Positions 1 to 16,194 are shown, counted from the stretch's first letter. The stretch: 64,000 nt of DNA from Paralvinella palmiformis (GCA_025642065.1 JAODUP010000562.1:78501-142500); one strand, 5' to 3'. The notes: generated by a model from the sequence alone, not told the origin. Made by a program: numbers and translations.

Positions 1-1
1 C

Positions 2-181
2 GATGGCTCCAATCTCTTTCTGGGTTACGACCCTCAACTGAAACTTACAAGCTTCCAGAGGATCAGCTGCCCATCGGGATATCAAGGTCTTCTGTTCTCT
101 CATGATCAGCAAGATGGCATGATCAAATGTACTGATTACTGGATCCCCACTCACCGAACAATTGCACGGAAGATCTGTTAG
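2..181 (+). CDS. C-terminal exon of an unidentified protein (5' end outside window)
   Basis: An open frame runs from base 2 to a TAG at 179-181 and encodes 59 residues, with four cysteines (in SCPSG, IKCTDY and the C-terminal RKIC) and an aromatic/glycine-rich start (LFLGYD). The even spread of cysteines suggests an extracellular disulphide-bonded domain, but that is inference; I do not recognise the family. It runs on the plus strand, opposite to the neighbouring GH32 gene, so the two genes converge. Upstream exons lie outside the window. It could also be a chance open frame, although low-repeat, codon-like composition argues against this. Confidence 0.45.
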   Translation, partial: DGSNLFLGYDPQLKLTSFQRISCPSGYQGLLFSHDQQDGMIKCTDYWIPTHRTIARKIC

Positions 182-1662
182 GAAGATCACATTAAATATA
201 TGTATTTGGGACAGGCAGATTTGACACAAATCCGCAACAACGAATGTCAACATAGGAATTACTCTTTATTACGACCTACAATTACTTAAGTTATAAAGCA
301 AATAATACCAACCTTGAGAATTAATACTTCCATGCCGTCTGTTATTGTATTTCTAAAATGCAGTTTTATCTACTTACCGTTTGCATCAAAAAGCGATAGT
401 GTGAACTCTTACGGTGGAAAAACAATAGAGATAACACGAAGTAATGGGGGGGGGGGGTACAATAGGATGGAATGGGTTCTGCTGAGTTAGGTTGAGGTGA
501 TGAAGTAACGGATTACGATTAACAGAAGAATAGTAAATGATCTATTTGTAGAGTAAACAAGAAACACACCAACGAACATCACATCACAAACAATTAGATT
601 TGATTTGGTATTAATGAATTGAAATCCTTTGTATTAAGAGTATTTTTTTCAAAACATAAATCAACGATATTCGCATTAACTAAACTCTGGTACTTAAGAT
701 GCGACATTCCATGAAGTAGATCCGCAATATTAACGTGGATGGTTCATTATTTTATCCCATTTGGCCATTAAATGTTTATTACACAAATCCCACATCCATT
801 GTCAATCCGCGCTTATACTTCGTCTACTTATTTCCACATGCGTCCTGTAGGATATCGTGATCCCTGTAAGTAATGATACACCTGTATATTAATATATAAT
901 TTTCATTGCGGATACCTCGCAACTATGGAGCTTATCAGTCACGTTATGGAGTGGATAGAATAACAGATTATTTTGATGTACCTGATCACAATAACATCAA
1001 GGTATAAATCCCTAGTTGTACTTATTTCCATTGAAATGATTCACTCGCCATTCGCAACCATCACATCTGGTAAATGATAACGGTGATTTAAATTATCATA
1101 ATATCGATCAGGGCACAAACCGTATTATATGGCGTAACAAAAAGGGCAATGATTTAATGTTACCTGTACAAAAGTTCGAATTAGTACTTTTTATTCCAAT
1201 CGCTTTCGAATACAAAAGACAAGTGACAAATGGGTAGCATTGACTGTTATTAGAGTGTTAATTATTTAACAGCTACGGGTAAATAGCATTCAATTAAACG
1301 GCTTTAGGTAAACCAAGCGCCAGACAACAACAAATAATTTCTCTAGGGTGGTCTCAAATACACAAACATAGGTCCATAATAATAATGAGTGATTGTTCGA
1401 ACAGCCAGCTGTTGCATGTATGGATGTTATATACTAGTAGTGGTGTTGAAAAGCGCTGAAATACAGCAAAACAAGGCCAACCAAAATAAAAGACTTGTCA
1501 ATGTTTTGTAATAAATTATTTGTAAAAGAAATATTTTAGGGTATCATTTTTATATATTGCACGCCATTCTAGAGAACAGAACGTCAATCATCTAGTGTTT
1601 TATTTCATTCCACGAATAGTCACACTATATATTTGGTTTCACACACACACACACACACACAC

Positions 1663-1693
<31 letters not shown>

Positions 1694-1907
1694 ATGCGTT
1701 ATTAGTTTACTAACTGATGAGTTGCCTGTATTTGTCGTCAATGGTGGACGAAGGAATATTCATGTTTGGCTTTCGTAACATGCTCAGTAAAATGATGCGC
1801 AAACTAAGACTTATATAGCTAGTAACTAAGCTGAATTTTAGCCACTTAATCTAACTTTCATTATCAGATACATTTAACTGGGGCTCGAGTTGTCAATTCT
1901 ATTTTAA
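182..1907. other. Intergenic stretch between convergent genes
   Basis: AT-rich DNA with no supportable gene on either strand. It contains a G10 run near 447-456 and the compound (CA)n(TA)n array at 1640-1693. It holds the 3' flanks of both the unidentified plus-strand gene and the minus-strand GH32 gene. Confidence 0.6.
1640..1693. repeat. Compound microsatellite (CA)n(TA)n
   Basis: About 13 CA units run directly into about 14 AT units. It is one of many compound TA/CA arrays in the window. Confidence 0.9.
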
Positions 1908-4752
<2,845 letters not shown>

Positions 4753-6843
4753 GACGACAGATGGCGATGATGTGAGTTATGTTAACCGTTTAGAGAGGTA
4801 CTATTACTGATGATAGAGTGGTGTAGTGTTTCCTATCCAGACGTTGATCATCGGAGAGTACAACGTGTTATATCAAGTAACAACCTCTTACGGTGTGGCG
4901 TTTATTTCACATTGATCTTTAAGGCTGTTGGTCGATGATTAAGTGGTTGCTATCACTTAATCACAGCGACGCGGAAACGGTAAAAAAAACCCCTCATAGC
5001 ATACCATGGATGTTTTTGTTGTTGTTGTTTCTGCCCGTATAATATGCTTTATTAGACTTCGAGTATACAACAGATGAACGTATATATGAACGATGAAACG
5101 AGCAACGCAAGAGATGCAAACAAACAAGCAATCAATCAATCAAACAAACATGTACACCAAATAGGGCCTAAATATTTACCCTACTTGGTAGAATCCTTAA
5201 CTGATCATATCTGTCGAGTCATTGTTTATCATAACGACGCCCCTGGGTACGAACTGGACTCGGTGCGCTATTGTTTTGTTTACCTTAGATACTAGGAAGA
5301 ACGTCACAGATTAATGACCGTCTGTTTCTGGATTAAACGTAGACGATGCTAGAAAGTTTGGATTATTTATCACGATCCATAAACGATTGCGCATTCGAAC
5401 AAAACCTTTATCATTATTATGATGTATCAAAGAAGTGGTTTGAAAAATGAACAGCACTTCGTTTATTGTGCCTCTTTAAGGCAGCCTATCATTATTATAT
5501 ATAAGTAAATTGTGATTCTTTATCCAAGTCCCCCTTAAACACTTCTGTTTAATGTAATAATACACAACAAATGATAACACATCGGAAAATGAACATAATA
5601 CACAATCACGAACTAAACATTAAAATCTAGTCTTACTTTAGTGATGTGCACAAAGTTGTAGCGTACCCAACGAAATGTTGTACAATGATTGTGTAATCGT
5701 GGACAACATAGTGTAATAACACAGACCTCTATCATTACCATAACCAATTAGAAATACAGTTTTCAATGAATTATATTTATACATGTATTATTAGTAATTA
5801 CATTGATCATAATAAATTAATCATAGCAAACAAATAGTGCATCATCCGATAAATAATTTGGTAGCTGTACGCGCCCGCGCGTGCGTGTCAAGTTATAAAT
5901 AAACAGACAAGATTATGAGGTGGATACAAACAAAAATTAGGATATTATATAAACTAGTAATGCTAGATGAAACGCTCTCCTGTCAAATATCGATTGTTAG
6001 TCACGTTACAAGACATTTGAACAATAAATCATCAGACATGAAATACTTCATCGCCAAATACGGTCATCAATTGAACGCTTATCAGTGTAATCGGAGTAGA
6101 GAACCACACAATGAGGGGTCAATAAGTCATGTAACCATCTCATGTCGACACTTTATAGGCAAGTAGAGAAGCGGGTTCGATACAAACCATAATCGCTAAT
6201 CTTTAATGATAAGAGGCAGTTTATAGCTCCATTTAATCTACAGATTATAATAAACTGTAAATATTTACAACTATCATTCAAACCTCTTTTGAGCAAATCA
6301 AATTCAAACGAAGAAATGATGACGAAAACAAAACAAAAATCTATTTCCGTCAAGTACATTATGGCATCTTGATCTATTTCTGGACTGGGGTTAATTTATG
6401 GGCTGAGGCAAGTGGAAATTAGAATCAGGTGCGTGCAAGTTTCAGCAATTTCATAAACAAAACGTACGTAAGTCATTCGTACTTACACGTAGCTTGAAAA
6501 CATAAACGTTCTTCTCACACATCGGCTCCTAAGTTTGAAACAACTATTCACTAATTTGACACAAAGACAATACGTGCCACGAGAATTGGAATAAATCATA
6601 TCTGCACCCAGTAGGAGATATAAATGATAACATTTCTCGACAATGCCAAAGAGCCATCTCCTTCTGTTATGATATATATTATTCAGTGAAAAGTCTGTTT
6701 TGTTCACTCGGCCTATAGATAGGTGAAAAAATCTCCAACAAATGCAATGGGTGAGAGTAACATTCGATTCAGCTTGTGGAATCCATTTTTAACTACAATC
6801 GAATTGTCAATTACTGTATTAGGCGAGAAATAATCCATGCGTG
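4753..6843. other. Intergenic region upstream of GH32, downstream of the receptor
   Basis: AT-rich, without a supportable gene. It must hold the GH32 promoter (next to 4752) and the 3' end of the Cys-loop receptor transcript (next to 6844). I see no convincing TATA box or CpG-rich block. Confidence 0.5.
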
Positions 6844-7203
6844 CTACACGAGTAGTTTATACGAGACCCAATAGAAGATGTTAAATACGAGAAACATAGA
6901 CGGGAATATATATCTGGACATCACCTCCAAATGTTGGGCAAAACCAGCGTGATAATTCTTACGACAAGTACAGCCACTCGTTGTTGAGGGATTCTTGCAA
7001 TCTTCTGGATCTTTCATTCGCCTCCTTAAGTTATCTATGCCCTGCTCGGAAGCTGGACGTTCTGTCTCTCCAGCGTTCTGAGGAAGAGGATTTTCGTTTA
7101 AAATTGTCAATTGATGTCTCATCATTCCAAAATATAGAAACTTAAAGAAGTCGATAATATGACTACATCTTGTTCAATAGCCACCTGGTTAATATCCATA
7201 ATG

Positions 7204-7257
<54 letters not shown>

Positions 7258-9446
7258 ACTTACTTGTGCCACTAGAAAAGCTCCATTAGCTACACCAATA
7301 AGTGAGGACAATCGTTGCATCGATGCCTCTTTTTGACGTTTTTCTCGTCTATAGACGACGTTAACAATACAATACTCGACCAATGATCCAAAGACAAATA
7401 CTAAACAAGTTGTCATCCAGACATCAAGGGCTTTGATGTACGAGACGCGTGGCTGTCGTGACGTCATTCCGGATACCTGCGTGGTCATGGTTAGTACGGT
7501 CAGGAGGCCGAGGCTGATACGAGCCGGCACGGCATCGATGTCGATCCAGAAGGCCACCCAGGATAGGATGACGACCAACACGGATGGTATGTAGACCTGG
7601 ATCAGGTAGTACACGAACTTCCTCTCAAAGCCCAGGGTGGCGTTACGGCAGGAGAACGTTCCTGACGGAGAAACACAAAACATCCTGACACAATATGAAG
7701 TTTTCGTGTCGATATCATATTTTCATAACTGTAGGATCTTCGAAGTATTTTAAACCAAAAAAGGTCGGAAATGTTATTGTTTATGTTTCGCGGGGTGGGG
7801 GGGGGGGTGGTCAGAGGGGCTAGGAAAAATTAAGTAGGTTTAGATATAGGGTCAACATATAATATTATATACATATATTTCTCATTAGATTTATTTGGAT
7901 TGCACAATTACCTTTTGACTTGCATTGTTTTCAAATTATCTTTTACTTCCATTTTATATTATAAAATATATTATTACTTTAAACAATCTGTTGATGGTTG
8001 ATATACATTTTAGTACCGGACAAGCCCCTCCCCCCCCCTCATGCCCCGGTAGTAGTTTGAAAGTCCCCTGCATTAATGCGGGCACGAATCGTGTAAAATC
8101 ACAATGGAGTGAATCGATTTCACTGTCACAAACCTGTTACGTAAGCTTTTGTGCAATCTCCAAAATCAACACCAGTAAAGAGGAACTCGGCCAGTTCGAA
8201 GTCTTCGGCAGTTTGTACAGGTTTGGAAATATTCCTCCATTGTACGATTATATCCTCTTCGGTGTATCCAACTACGACAGAGAACGTTTAAACATTTCAT
8301 ACAACTGTCAGGAGGAAATAAGAGGAAACAACCGGGGCGTAGAAGGGAAGGAATATACAAACAGGCAATTTCCCCATCTAATTTCGTACAATAGAGTTTG
8401 ACTATTTACGTTTCCGATATGGTGTTTGCGAACGTCTGGTTTTGCATTAACAACATCACCGCTAATAAGTGATGCCATTTGCACGATGCCTCGCCGACTT
8501 AATTAATCTAATATACACCGTTTCATCACCGATCGATCGTCGTTTCGTTCAGTCGTCAGTGCATTACCTATTCATTAATGTAATGTTCAGTACCCATTCC
8601 ACTTACAGCTGCCTAACTTTATCTGACAGGACTGTGTATCCATCGGGTACTTTGATAAATCCATGCTGCACTCCAATTGTAAATTGAGTCTGGAAAACAA
8701 AAGCCGATCGGCGAATTGACTGAGTAAATGGGGGAAGGTGTTAAACATACATAAATAGCGTGTCAGAAATGTTTACCATTGATACTAAAGTGTCGTTCAC
8801 GTTTGTTTATTATTGGCCAAAAAGTCCAGTGAAAAACGTCACAGATGGGAAACTACGTCGTATTACCTTATACCGTAAAGGTAAAATGTGTTGCAGAAAA
8901 ATATTAAGATCGTAAAAAAGTAATCAGGATTTAAAGGATGCACTTTATTTCTAAGCCCTACTCAAAGATGATGATGATGTTAATGATGACTGATGTTTTA
9001 CCGCCACTTTTCTGCACATGGAAGGCTAAATACCTCCAAAGGTAATGAATCAAAGTCAAAGATGAAACACCCTTCAGTTATGCCCACGGTGAGATTCGAA
9101 CTCGTGTGGTAGCGACATGTGTTCTCAATGATGATCAACCGATGTTAACAAGTCACGTGAATATTTCGTTCTACAACCTTACCCCTGACTGTAATAGACT
9201 TCTCCAGAAGGGTATACATAGATTAGTCTGTTCGGTACAGTGATGTCTCGAAAGCTGCCGACCTTCATGTTTTTGAAGTTGATGTCTGGAACCCAAATCC
9301 TGTTGTACAGGTTGTAATTCAGTGGTACGTAATGGTCCATTTCGTCAAACATCAAACGAGGATCCACCCACCGTTGTCTGAAGTATATAGTCACCGCAAA
9401 ATCCTGAAGGAAAAATACATCGTTAATGAGATAATTGTACCTTATA

Positions 9447-9501
<55 letters not shown>

Positions 9502-9708
9502 TATAATTAACAGACATCATCGTATCAAGAGGAGATCACTTGGTTTAGATAGACAAAACATTTTTGATAAATTACCTTTTATGAAATAATTTGATGTATG
9601 ACAAAAACACTATTTAAATCATTATAATAACTTAAATAGACAATATAACAGAGACAAACAGACGGACAGACAGTCGGACAGACGGTCGGACAGCCAGTCA
9701 TAAACACA

Positions 9709-9750
<42 letters not shown>

Positions 9751-10208
9751 GCATACGCAAATATACATACACAAGACAATGTTCTCCGATAGCTGTGGAC
9801 GTGAATCAAACTTGAGACGGGACTAATATCAAAGATGCTATTAGAGCAAACAAGTTAAATAAAATTTAAAAAGGAATGGATCATCTATTGATAATTAAAT
9901 TGTACCTCGTGAATTATCACTTATTATCACAGGTGATAATAATTTAGTTGATCGTACACGAACAGAAATCATCACTTAATCTTCTGTCGTTCTCTGTACA
10001 CACAACTATCTACCTATACGTACCATGTTCATCTCGTCTATCGAGCTGACAGATGCTATGTACATGTCTACGTTTACGATCACTGGTACACCTGTAATAT
10101 AGTGTATGCGTCATTTTGGAAACCATATTATGTACTTTTGGTAAATAGACACTTCCGGGTACAGATAGATAGATAGATAGATAGATAGATATGATAGATA
10201 GATAGATC

Positions 10209-10253
<45 letters not shown>

Positions 10254-10254
10254 T

Positions 10255-10326
<72 letters not shown>

Positions 10327-12878
10327 ACACCCATATTGCGTACACAATATTGGTGTACTAGTGTAGTAACTTATTGCGAACAGCTGTTACACCAATAACA
10401 ACATCAACAACAACAATAATAATAACAACAACAACTTAAAATAATGGAGGCGCTAAGTTAAGGTATAATGGGGTATTTTAACGCAGGATGATTGATGATT
10501 GATGTTCTAAGGCCATTTTTGTGCACATGGTAGGCTAAATGGGCCGAACGACCTCCCAATGTAATGAAGCGAAGTCAAAGATGAAACACCCTTCAGATAT
10601 GCCAACGACGAGATTCGAACTCAGGTGGTAGTGATCTGTGATCCGATGGGCTACCAGTTAGGCCACGGAGGCGCCCTTTTAACGCAGGAAGCCTGGTGAT
10701 ATAACTAACCAGAGAAATCGTGACATTTCTAACAACACGCAACAAGTCCATTTCTACCTTCAGCGTAAAATCTTCACCAGACAACACCTGTGACCCAAGT
10801 TGATGATGATATGAAACTATCTTACTGAAAAGAACCGATAACTGACGCCGAATTTAGTAACCAGCAATGACAACAGCAAGGATGTGATCTAGAGAGGAGG
10901 GTGGGGTGTAATCCATAGCACGGTATATAACACCAACCTCCACATAATTGTAATAAGGTGTGTTCTTTTCGGGATATCCCTTTATGCCTTTTATCACGTC
11001 TTTTGTTGTAGATTTATTATTTTTTATTACATGAATGAACAGTTTTACAGTTTCTAAACATGATATAATTTTTTTTAAATTCTTTTCTACGTAAAAAATG
11101 GGGTACGTCTTCTGCTAAGATTGCTACCTTTAAGCCAGTATTGTGTTATAAACAACTGTCATAAGAATTTGGTGTTTTTGAAATAGGAATGAAGTTACAC
11201 CGTTATATTTACTTTGTGGAGACTATATAATAATATTAATAATAATAATAATAATAATAATAAAATTTACGTGGCTTGGCTACCTCAAATGAGGGAGACG
11301 AATATGGTCTGTAATTTACAACCTCCCCAATAGGACTTAATTCTAAACAAATTTTGAATTTACAATGGATGGCATATTCGGTGGAGAAAACTTTGCCAGT
11401 TGCCTGGTTGGATGAAAAACTCCCCCTACTCTAGTCTCACGGCTGGGATTCGAATCTCCGACCTCTTACATGCATGACCATAAGTAAGAAATCCCACGCT
11501 CTTGCCAACGAGGCCATAGAGGCAGATTTGAACTGATTTTGTTTTCGATAACTCCATACAGTTATCAATTCTAAGTTGATTGTGAATGGTATCAGGAGAA
11601 CAATTTTTTTGACCAAATCTACTTATCAATATCCGCCCACAGAAGACTATCCTCAAGAATGGTATATAATTAAGTTTGTTCCTTTTTTTCAATGTTGATT
11701 TATAGCTGGATGCTGGTAGCAGAGACTGCGATGTGAAAGCAAGTGGTTTTAGGTGCTTTCTGGTATGCTAATAATACGTGACAATTAAATAACGCCCTAT
11801 CTAGCTAGATAGCTGCTCTAAGGTGCTTTAAGAATTATCATCCCTGACGCATATATCAAACCAGCACACACCTCAACTCCCAAGTGAACATACAACGCAT
11901 GCTGCCATTATAGGCGCCAAGCGTTACTCAGACACATAGCCATCACATCATGTCATGCTCTCATTTCTCAGGCCGAGTAAATCAGTCGCCACATGACAAC
12001 ATTTCAGCCCCGGAGCCTCAAACCCGCCATTATGAGTCGAACGTTCTAACTAACCGAGCCATCACGATTCGGCAATAATTTTATATACATTCGGGAAGAA
12101 TAAATTGGATTAATCTAATGATAGCGGTAACAATAGATGGTGAACTGTCAGGAAGAAGGACCTATACCACAAAGTGTTGTTTATATTGCACTTTATCATT
12201 CATCAGAAATTACTGACAGCTTGTGGTCAGGGATGATACAAATGTAATAATACGTGTACTGAAATACGCCCGAGCGGAAGACAAAACTGCAGACGCAACC
12301 AGCAGATGATGACATTCCCAACCAAACATAAAATAAAATAAATTACTTGCCAACTGACGTACCTTCATTAATACCTGGTCTGACATAGGGTCGATAAGTC
12401 TCAGGATTCAAATATTTATCTACAAATTCTTCCATCGTAATATTACTGAAAGACGAGGGAAAACAGATCAGGTGATATGATAAACCAGTCATTAATTACA
12501 CTATTCGAACGTCTAATTTATTCTTCCAACAGAAAGTATTAAGAAATAGCACAGAATAAAGCCCCGAGTAAACTTTTCCACCAGTGAGTGCATCGTGAAC
12601 TTAACGATCGCTCGACATATACTTTAAATGTCCAGTCTTAAGAATCTGTTTACATCAGGAACGATAAACCAATTTGTGACTGACAGACTTGAATAAATAA
12701 TAGTCACGTACGTTGTGCAAATATAGATTGTTTGCTAACCACGCAAATGACCTAGTAATGTCGGGTTTATTTACATCAACACATGCGGATTAATATCGTT
12801 GTACATTGAAAAGGATATTTTCTCTTTTGATACCAATGCACTCTCAATCGAAGTTGGGTTTAAGCATATATGAACTGC

Positions 12879-12911
<33 letters not shown>

Positions 12912-13101
12912 CGCGCGCGCGTGTGTGCACACAATGTCGTGAACAACAATTAACCAAACCAACCAACGAAACAATCAATATAATTAATACCTACCTTGAA
13001 TACAAGGACGAGGTAACTTTCATTGTTACGATATAGACGACTAAATACCACAGAATCCGGGGACGACTTCCTCGCACGTCCGAAATCAACAACTGGAACA
13101 T
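6844..13101 (-). CDS. Anion-selective Cys-loop ligand-gated ion channel subunit (GluCl/GlyR-like), eight exons
   Basis: Exons: 13101-12995, 12445-12363, 10091-10024, 9403-9183, 8689-8607, 8271-8134, 7661-7264 and 7077-6844. They total 1332 nt, all in phase, giving 443 aa. The extracellular domain has the signature 13-residue Cys loop (C167-C181, with YPMDTQSC) and a second disulphide C227-C238 with spacing C-x10-C and TGTFSC, as in glutamate-gated chloride channels. M1 starts about residue 250. M2 carries PAR (279-281), the anion-selectivity motif, followed by [14 protein letters not shown]3 is about 308-335 and M4 is at the C-terminus ([16 protein letters not shown]). It should assemble as a pentameric chloride channel in the plasma membrane; the ligand (glutamate, glycine or other) cannot be read from sequence. 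The first exon is the weakest call: it supplies a hydrophobic signal segment ([10 protein letters not shown]) and fits the phase, but its splice to exon 2 is untested. Confidence 0.9.
7204..7257. repeat. (TA)n microsatellite in receptor intron 7
   Basis: Two TA blocks with one interruption, lying just downstream of the exon 7 donor site on the minus strand. Confidence 0.9.
8981..9140 (-). mobile_element. SINE-A copy
   Basis: It matches the better preserved copy at 31039-31204 in reverse orientation, including GATTCGAACTCG (box B reversed) and the body AAAGATGAAACACCCTTC. It is diverged and shortened at the tRNA-like end. It lies in a receptor intron. Confidence 0.7.
9449..9498. repeat. (TA)n microsatellite
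   Basis: About 25 TA units in a receptor intron, close upstream of the exon 4 acceptor. Confidence 0.9.
9711..9749. repeat. (TA)n microsatellite next to a GACAGACAGTCGG-rich tract
   Basis: About 19 TA units. Immediately to the left, 9651-9700 is a degenerate tetranucleotide tract based on GACA. Confidence 0.85.
10164..10325. repeat. (GATA)n tetranucleotide array
   Basis: About 40 GATA/TAGA units with a few interruptions, in the intron upstream of receptor exon 3. Open frames through it (repeated LSIY) are artefacts. Confidence 0.95.
10493..10676 (-). mobile_element. SINE-A copy, near complete
   Basis: The reversed tRNA-like head is intact: GCCACGGAGGCGCC at 10663-10676 and GATTCGAACTCAGG (box B). 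It is followed by the family body with GGGCCGAACGACCTCC and TTTTTGTGCACATGGTAGGC. It lies inside a receptor intron. Confidence 0.8.
11227..11530 (-). mobile_element. (AAT)n tail plus SINE-B copy
   Basis: An (AAT)n run (11227-11262) borders a repeat body that recurs at 39781-40045 and 57826-58070 (GGTGGAGAAAACTTTGCCAGTTGCCTGGTTGGATGAAAA-like core). At its right end is a reversed tRNA-like head, with GATTCGAATC as box B and GCCAACGAGGCC at 11502-11513. The AAT run is at the 3' side, as expected for a LINE-mobilised SINE. Confidence 0.65.
11840..12070 (-). mobile_element. SINE-E copy (tRNA-derived, old)
   Basis: On the minus strand a tRNA-like head (TGGCTCGGTTAGTTAGAACG, then GGGTTTGAGGCTCC) is followed by a body that recurs at 59455-59640. 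Divergence between the copies is high. Confidence 0.5.
12881..12929. repeat. (CT)n(GT)n(GC)n compound microsatellite
   Basis: It lies in the first intron of the receptor gene, between exons 1 and 2. Confidence 0.9.
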
Positions 13102-13988
13102 CTGGAGTGAGATATACGACGACGTATTAACATAGATTTCGGCACTCGTCTCACAGAAGAGAATTTTGTTCGTCCTTGGACCACGAACGAAGAGTACTTA
13201 CCACGATGTCGGACAAGTTCAATACAGTAATGTGATGGTATATTAGTTAAAGGAACTTGTTAGGTACAATGAGGTCTCATCAATATGTCGACATACGTTA
13301 CGCCTCAAATACTTTGCAGTACTTCTCCGATTTCAGTTTCAGTGACGTCATTTCATCAACGTCCATTCGTTTATTTGCTGAGCGTAAAATGCAAAATCGA
13401 TTGACGGAAATATTGTGTTTTACACGCGACGTACCATCTCAACTGGGCGATATTAGGCGGGATGAGTACTTCCGATTCATGAGTAAAACTCTCCTTTTAT
13501 ATTATTGTCTCCTGAGAGTACAGACCTACATAAAATTACAGCCGTTAATTTCTTGCTCGTATTCCGGATCAAATGTGATCCCAACACACCAACCGCTTCA
13601 CGGATCAGCAGCGACAGACTTCGACGGATTGTATTGAGCTATTCTTCCTCACCGTTGAAATTGCTACATCCAACACGAGAAACTCCACAGTCGTCTCTGG
13701 TTACTCAGAAAATCCTACCACATATACGCCTTGCTAATCCAGTCTGAGAGCCTTCGAGCAAGAGAAAGACACATTCGTAATCCGAGTGTCAGCAGTCAAT
13801 AATACTTTCATCTGCGAGTTCTTCGACTTTTCAAACCCAGCTTACAAACCAGATGATTTGTTTACATAAAAAATATATTAATGAATGTATGCTTGGCGTT
13901 TAGCGTTTACTATTTTAAGTGTTTTAGATGACAAATCTTCCTTTTTACCCTTTTTACAAATAAATGAAGCCGGGATATTTTCGTATAA

Positions 13989-13990
<2 letters not shown>

Positions 13991-14022
<32 letters not shown>

Positions 14023-14060
14023 CTCTCTCTCTCTCCATATATATATATATATATATATAT
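13991..14060. repeat. Compound (CA)n(CT)n(TA)n microsatellite
   Basis: Three dinucleotide runs follow each other without spacer. Confidence 0.9.
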
Positions 14061-14239
14061 GAGAGTAGTTCAGATCGTCTTGCTTTGTGGTATTATGATT
14101 ATAACTATTCTCGACAACTAACTCACCATATATGGGAGTTCCTATCCTGATGCCTTGCTATAGAATAATTTGATTGTTGCTGCTCATCCTGGTATCCTTT
14201 CTATAGTCAATGGATCAATTAACTGGACTGTCAGCCACA

Positions 14240-14244
14240 GACAG

Positions 14245-14278
<34 letters not shown>

Positions 14279-14286
14279 GGAGAGAT
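14240..14286. repeat. (CA)n(GA)n microsatellite
   Basis: A short CA run grades into a GA run of about 14 units. Confidence 0.85.
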
Positions 14287-14405
14287 TACGCTACACGACG
14301 TGTAATATACTCCGTGATTATGGAATAACACCAACATTTTTGAACCGCAAACAACATTAACTGAGTATTTAATTCAAAGCTTTATGTTGACACACAGATC
14401 TTCAG

Positions 14406-14437
<32 letters not shown>

Positions 14438-14516
14438 TGTGTGTGTGTGTGTGTTTGTGTGTAGTAGTAGTAGTTGTTGTTGTTATTGTTGTAGCAGTAG
14501 TAGTAGTAGTAGTAGA
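14406..14516. repeat. Compound (TA)n(TG)n(TAG)n(TTG)n microsatellite
   Basis: Two dinucleotide runs followed by interrupted trinucleotide runs of TAG and TTG. Confidence 0.9.
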
Positions 14517-16194
14517 CATATTCGAAGCGTCAGCGATTCTCTTACCTGTCTGAAGTGAATTGCTCCCTTTCTTTTCATATATCCGTTGTAGACACCAGAA
14601 ACGACGACGACCGTGTGACGATTTTCGGGAGTTACCACAAACACCGTCCGAGTCCGTAACGAAATATGTTAATTAATCAAGGTAATTAAGTCCAATCACA
14701 TCATATTGAGGAATGAATACAGCATCATCTGTCTCCCGTATCATCAGATAACGAGATCCTTTTTTAAATCTCGACGACCTTATTAAAAAAAAACTTCGCT
14801 AGCAATAATTTAATGCCCTGCGCTTCATTTCCATCGCTTTGCAATAAATGCACAAACAAGGCCTACAGATATGCAAATGTACAGTCAGATGCTGGGGACG
14901 GGGGGGGGGGGGATATGTTCACAGAGACTATCGTATAGGTGTCGTATAATATAGACCTTATATAGTGTACCAAGAACTATATGTCCGTTGGATATTAGGA
15001 AATCGACCGATAGTAGCACAGTTGATAATGCCTATAGCTTCTGATTGATGTAAGTAAACAGGCTCCACTAGTTAGCTCGCAGTATAGTACAATACACAAA
15101 CAATAGCCATTGATTCCAGAATGGTCAGTTTTGTGGCATTTTATTGCCAGTGATAACACGCCTTTATTTTGGTATAGATCATGTTTTTATGAAAGCCTCC
15201 CTCTCAACTAACCTACCTTTATCAGAACTCGGTTGGTGATCTATGTGACACAATACGCCCATGTTGAGTTGGGTGACACTACCTAACAGTAGTCACATTT
15301 ATGCGAGAGGTGAGAAATGGCATTCCGACTGAAGTCATCCCTTTCCCGTTTAGCCTTTCTTGTCGTTAACGTTATCCATATTTTCGGCAATGAAGACAAT
15401 CGGAGATATTCATCAATTCACAGACCGACAAAGGCAACGATTCGTGTTACGGTTATTGCTCCTGTGGGGGAGATTACAGTGAGGAAGTAGAAGCCACGCA
15501 CCGGAATGACATCTGTCTTCAGAAGAGAAGATGCCATTAACGAGAATGATCAATATTCATTTGTTTCCGGTCGGATCAAGGACGCAACAATTCGATCTCG
15601 TCGCATTTTAAACGCGACCCGTTTAAGTGCCGTTTAGTTTTATATGTTAGTGACTTAAACATGAACGTCCTGCCACTACTCAAATGTGAACTACCCCAGA
15701 TTTGTCCTTCATCAATACACATCCATACGTAACCCCCCCCCCCCCATAGACATTCGTCGAGCGAAGAATACGAGCTCTCGTTCTACTAATACATACAATT
15801 TCTAGTTTATTATGCTGATGACATCCGTGTAGTGGGGACGCATTCTGGGATGTGCGATGTTTCATCGAACGTGGGATGTTTCATCGAACACCAAAATCCT
15901 TAGCCTGACCACATCCCATAAATTCCCTGTGGCGTAGAGCCTCGGCCATTTGGCCGTTTGCTGCCATTGTACAGTTAGCAGCAAATGCAACATCTTTCTA
16001 AGCCAGTAGACCGTGGATGACACGTCTCAGGTGACATCAGGACAAAGCATCCACTTAATTCAAACAGTGCACCGCTATGGGTTCTGGATCTAGAACTAGC
16101 TATAAGATATGTCTTTATATAAAAGGTAGGCTACTTTAAATGAATGGGTACCGTTATACCTTGTACTCTTCAAGTAGTGAATGAGTGAAGGGGT

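Noticed and set aside
7925..8687. Plus-strand open frames at 7925-8401 and 8469-8687
   Set aside because: They are antisense shadows of receptor exons on the minus strand.
10010..10345. Long minus-strand open frames made of LSIYLSIY
   Set aside because: Produced by the GATA tetranucleotide array.
13257..13637. 126-codon plus-strand frame upstream of the receptor
   Set aside because: No recognisable domain, splice sites or conserved motif; it lies in the presumed 5' flank of the receptor.
14540..14640. Possible upstream exon of the Cys-loop receptor ending at a GTAAGA donor (minus)
   Set aside because: In the only phase compatible with exon 2 it has a stop 10 codons before the donor, and the exon at 13101-12995 fits better.
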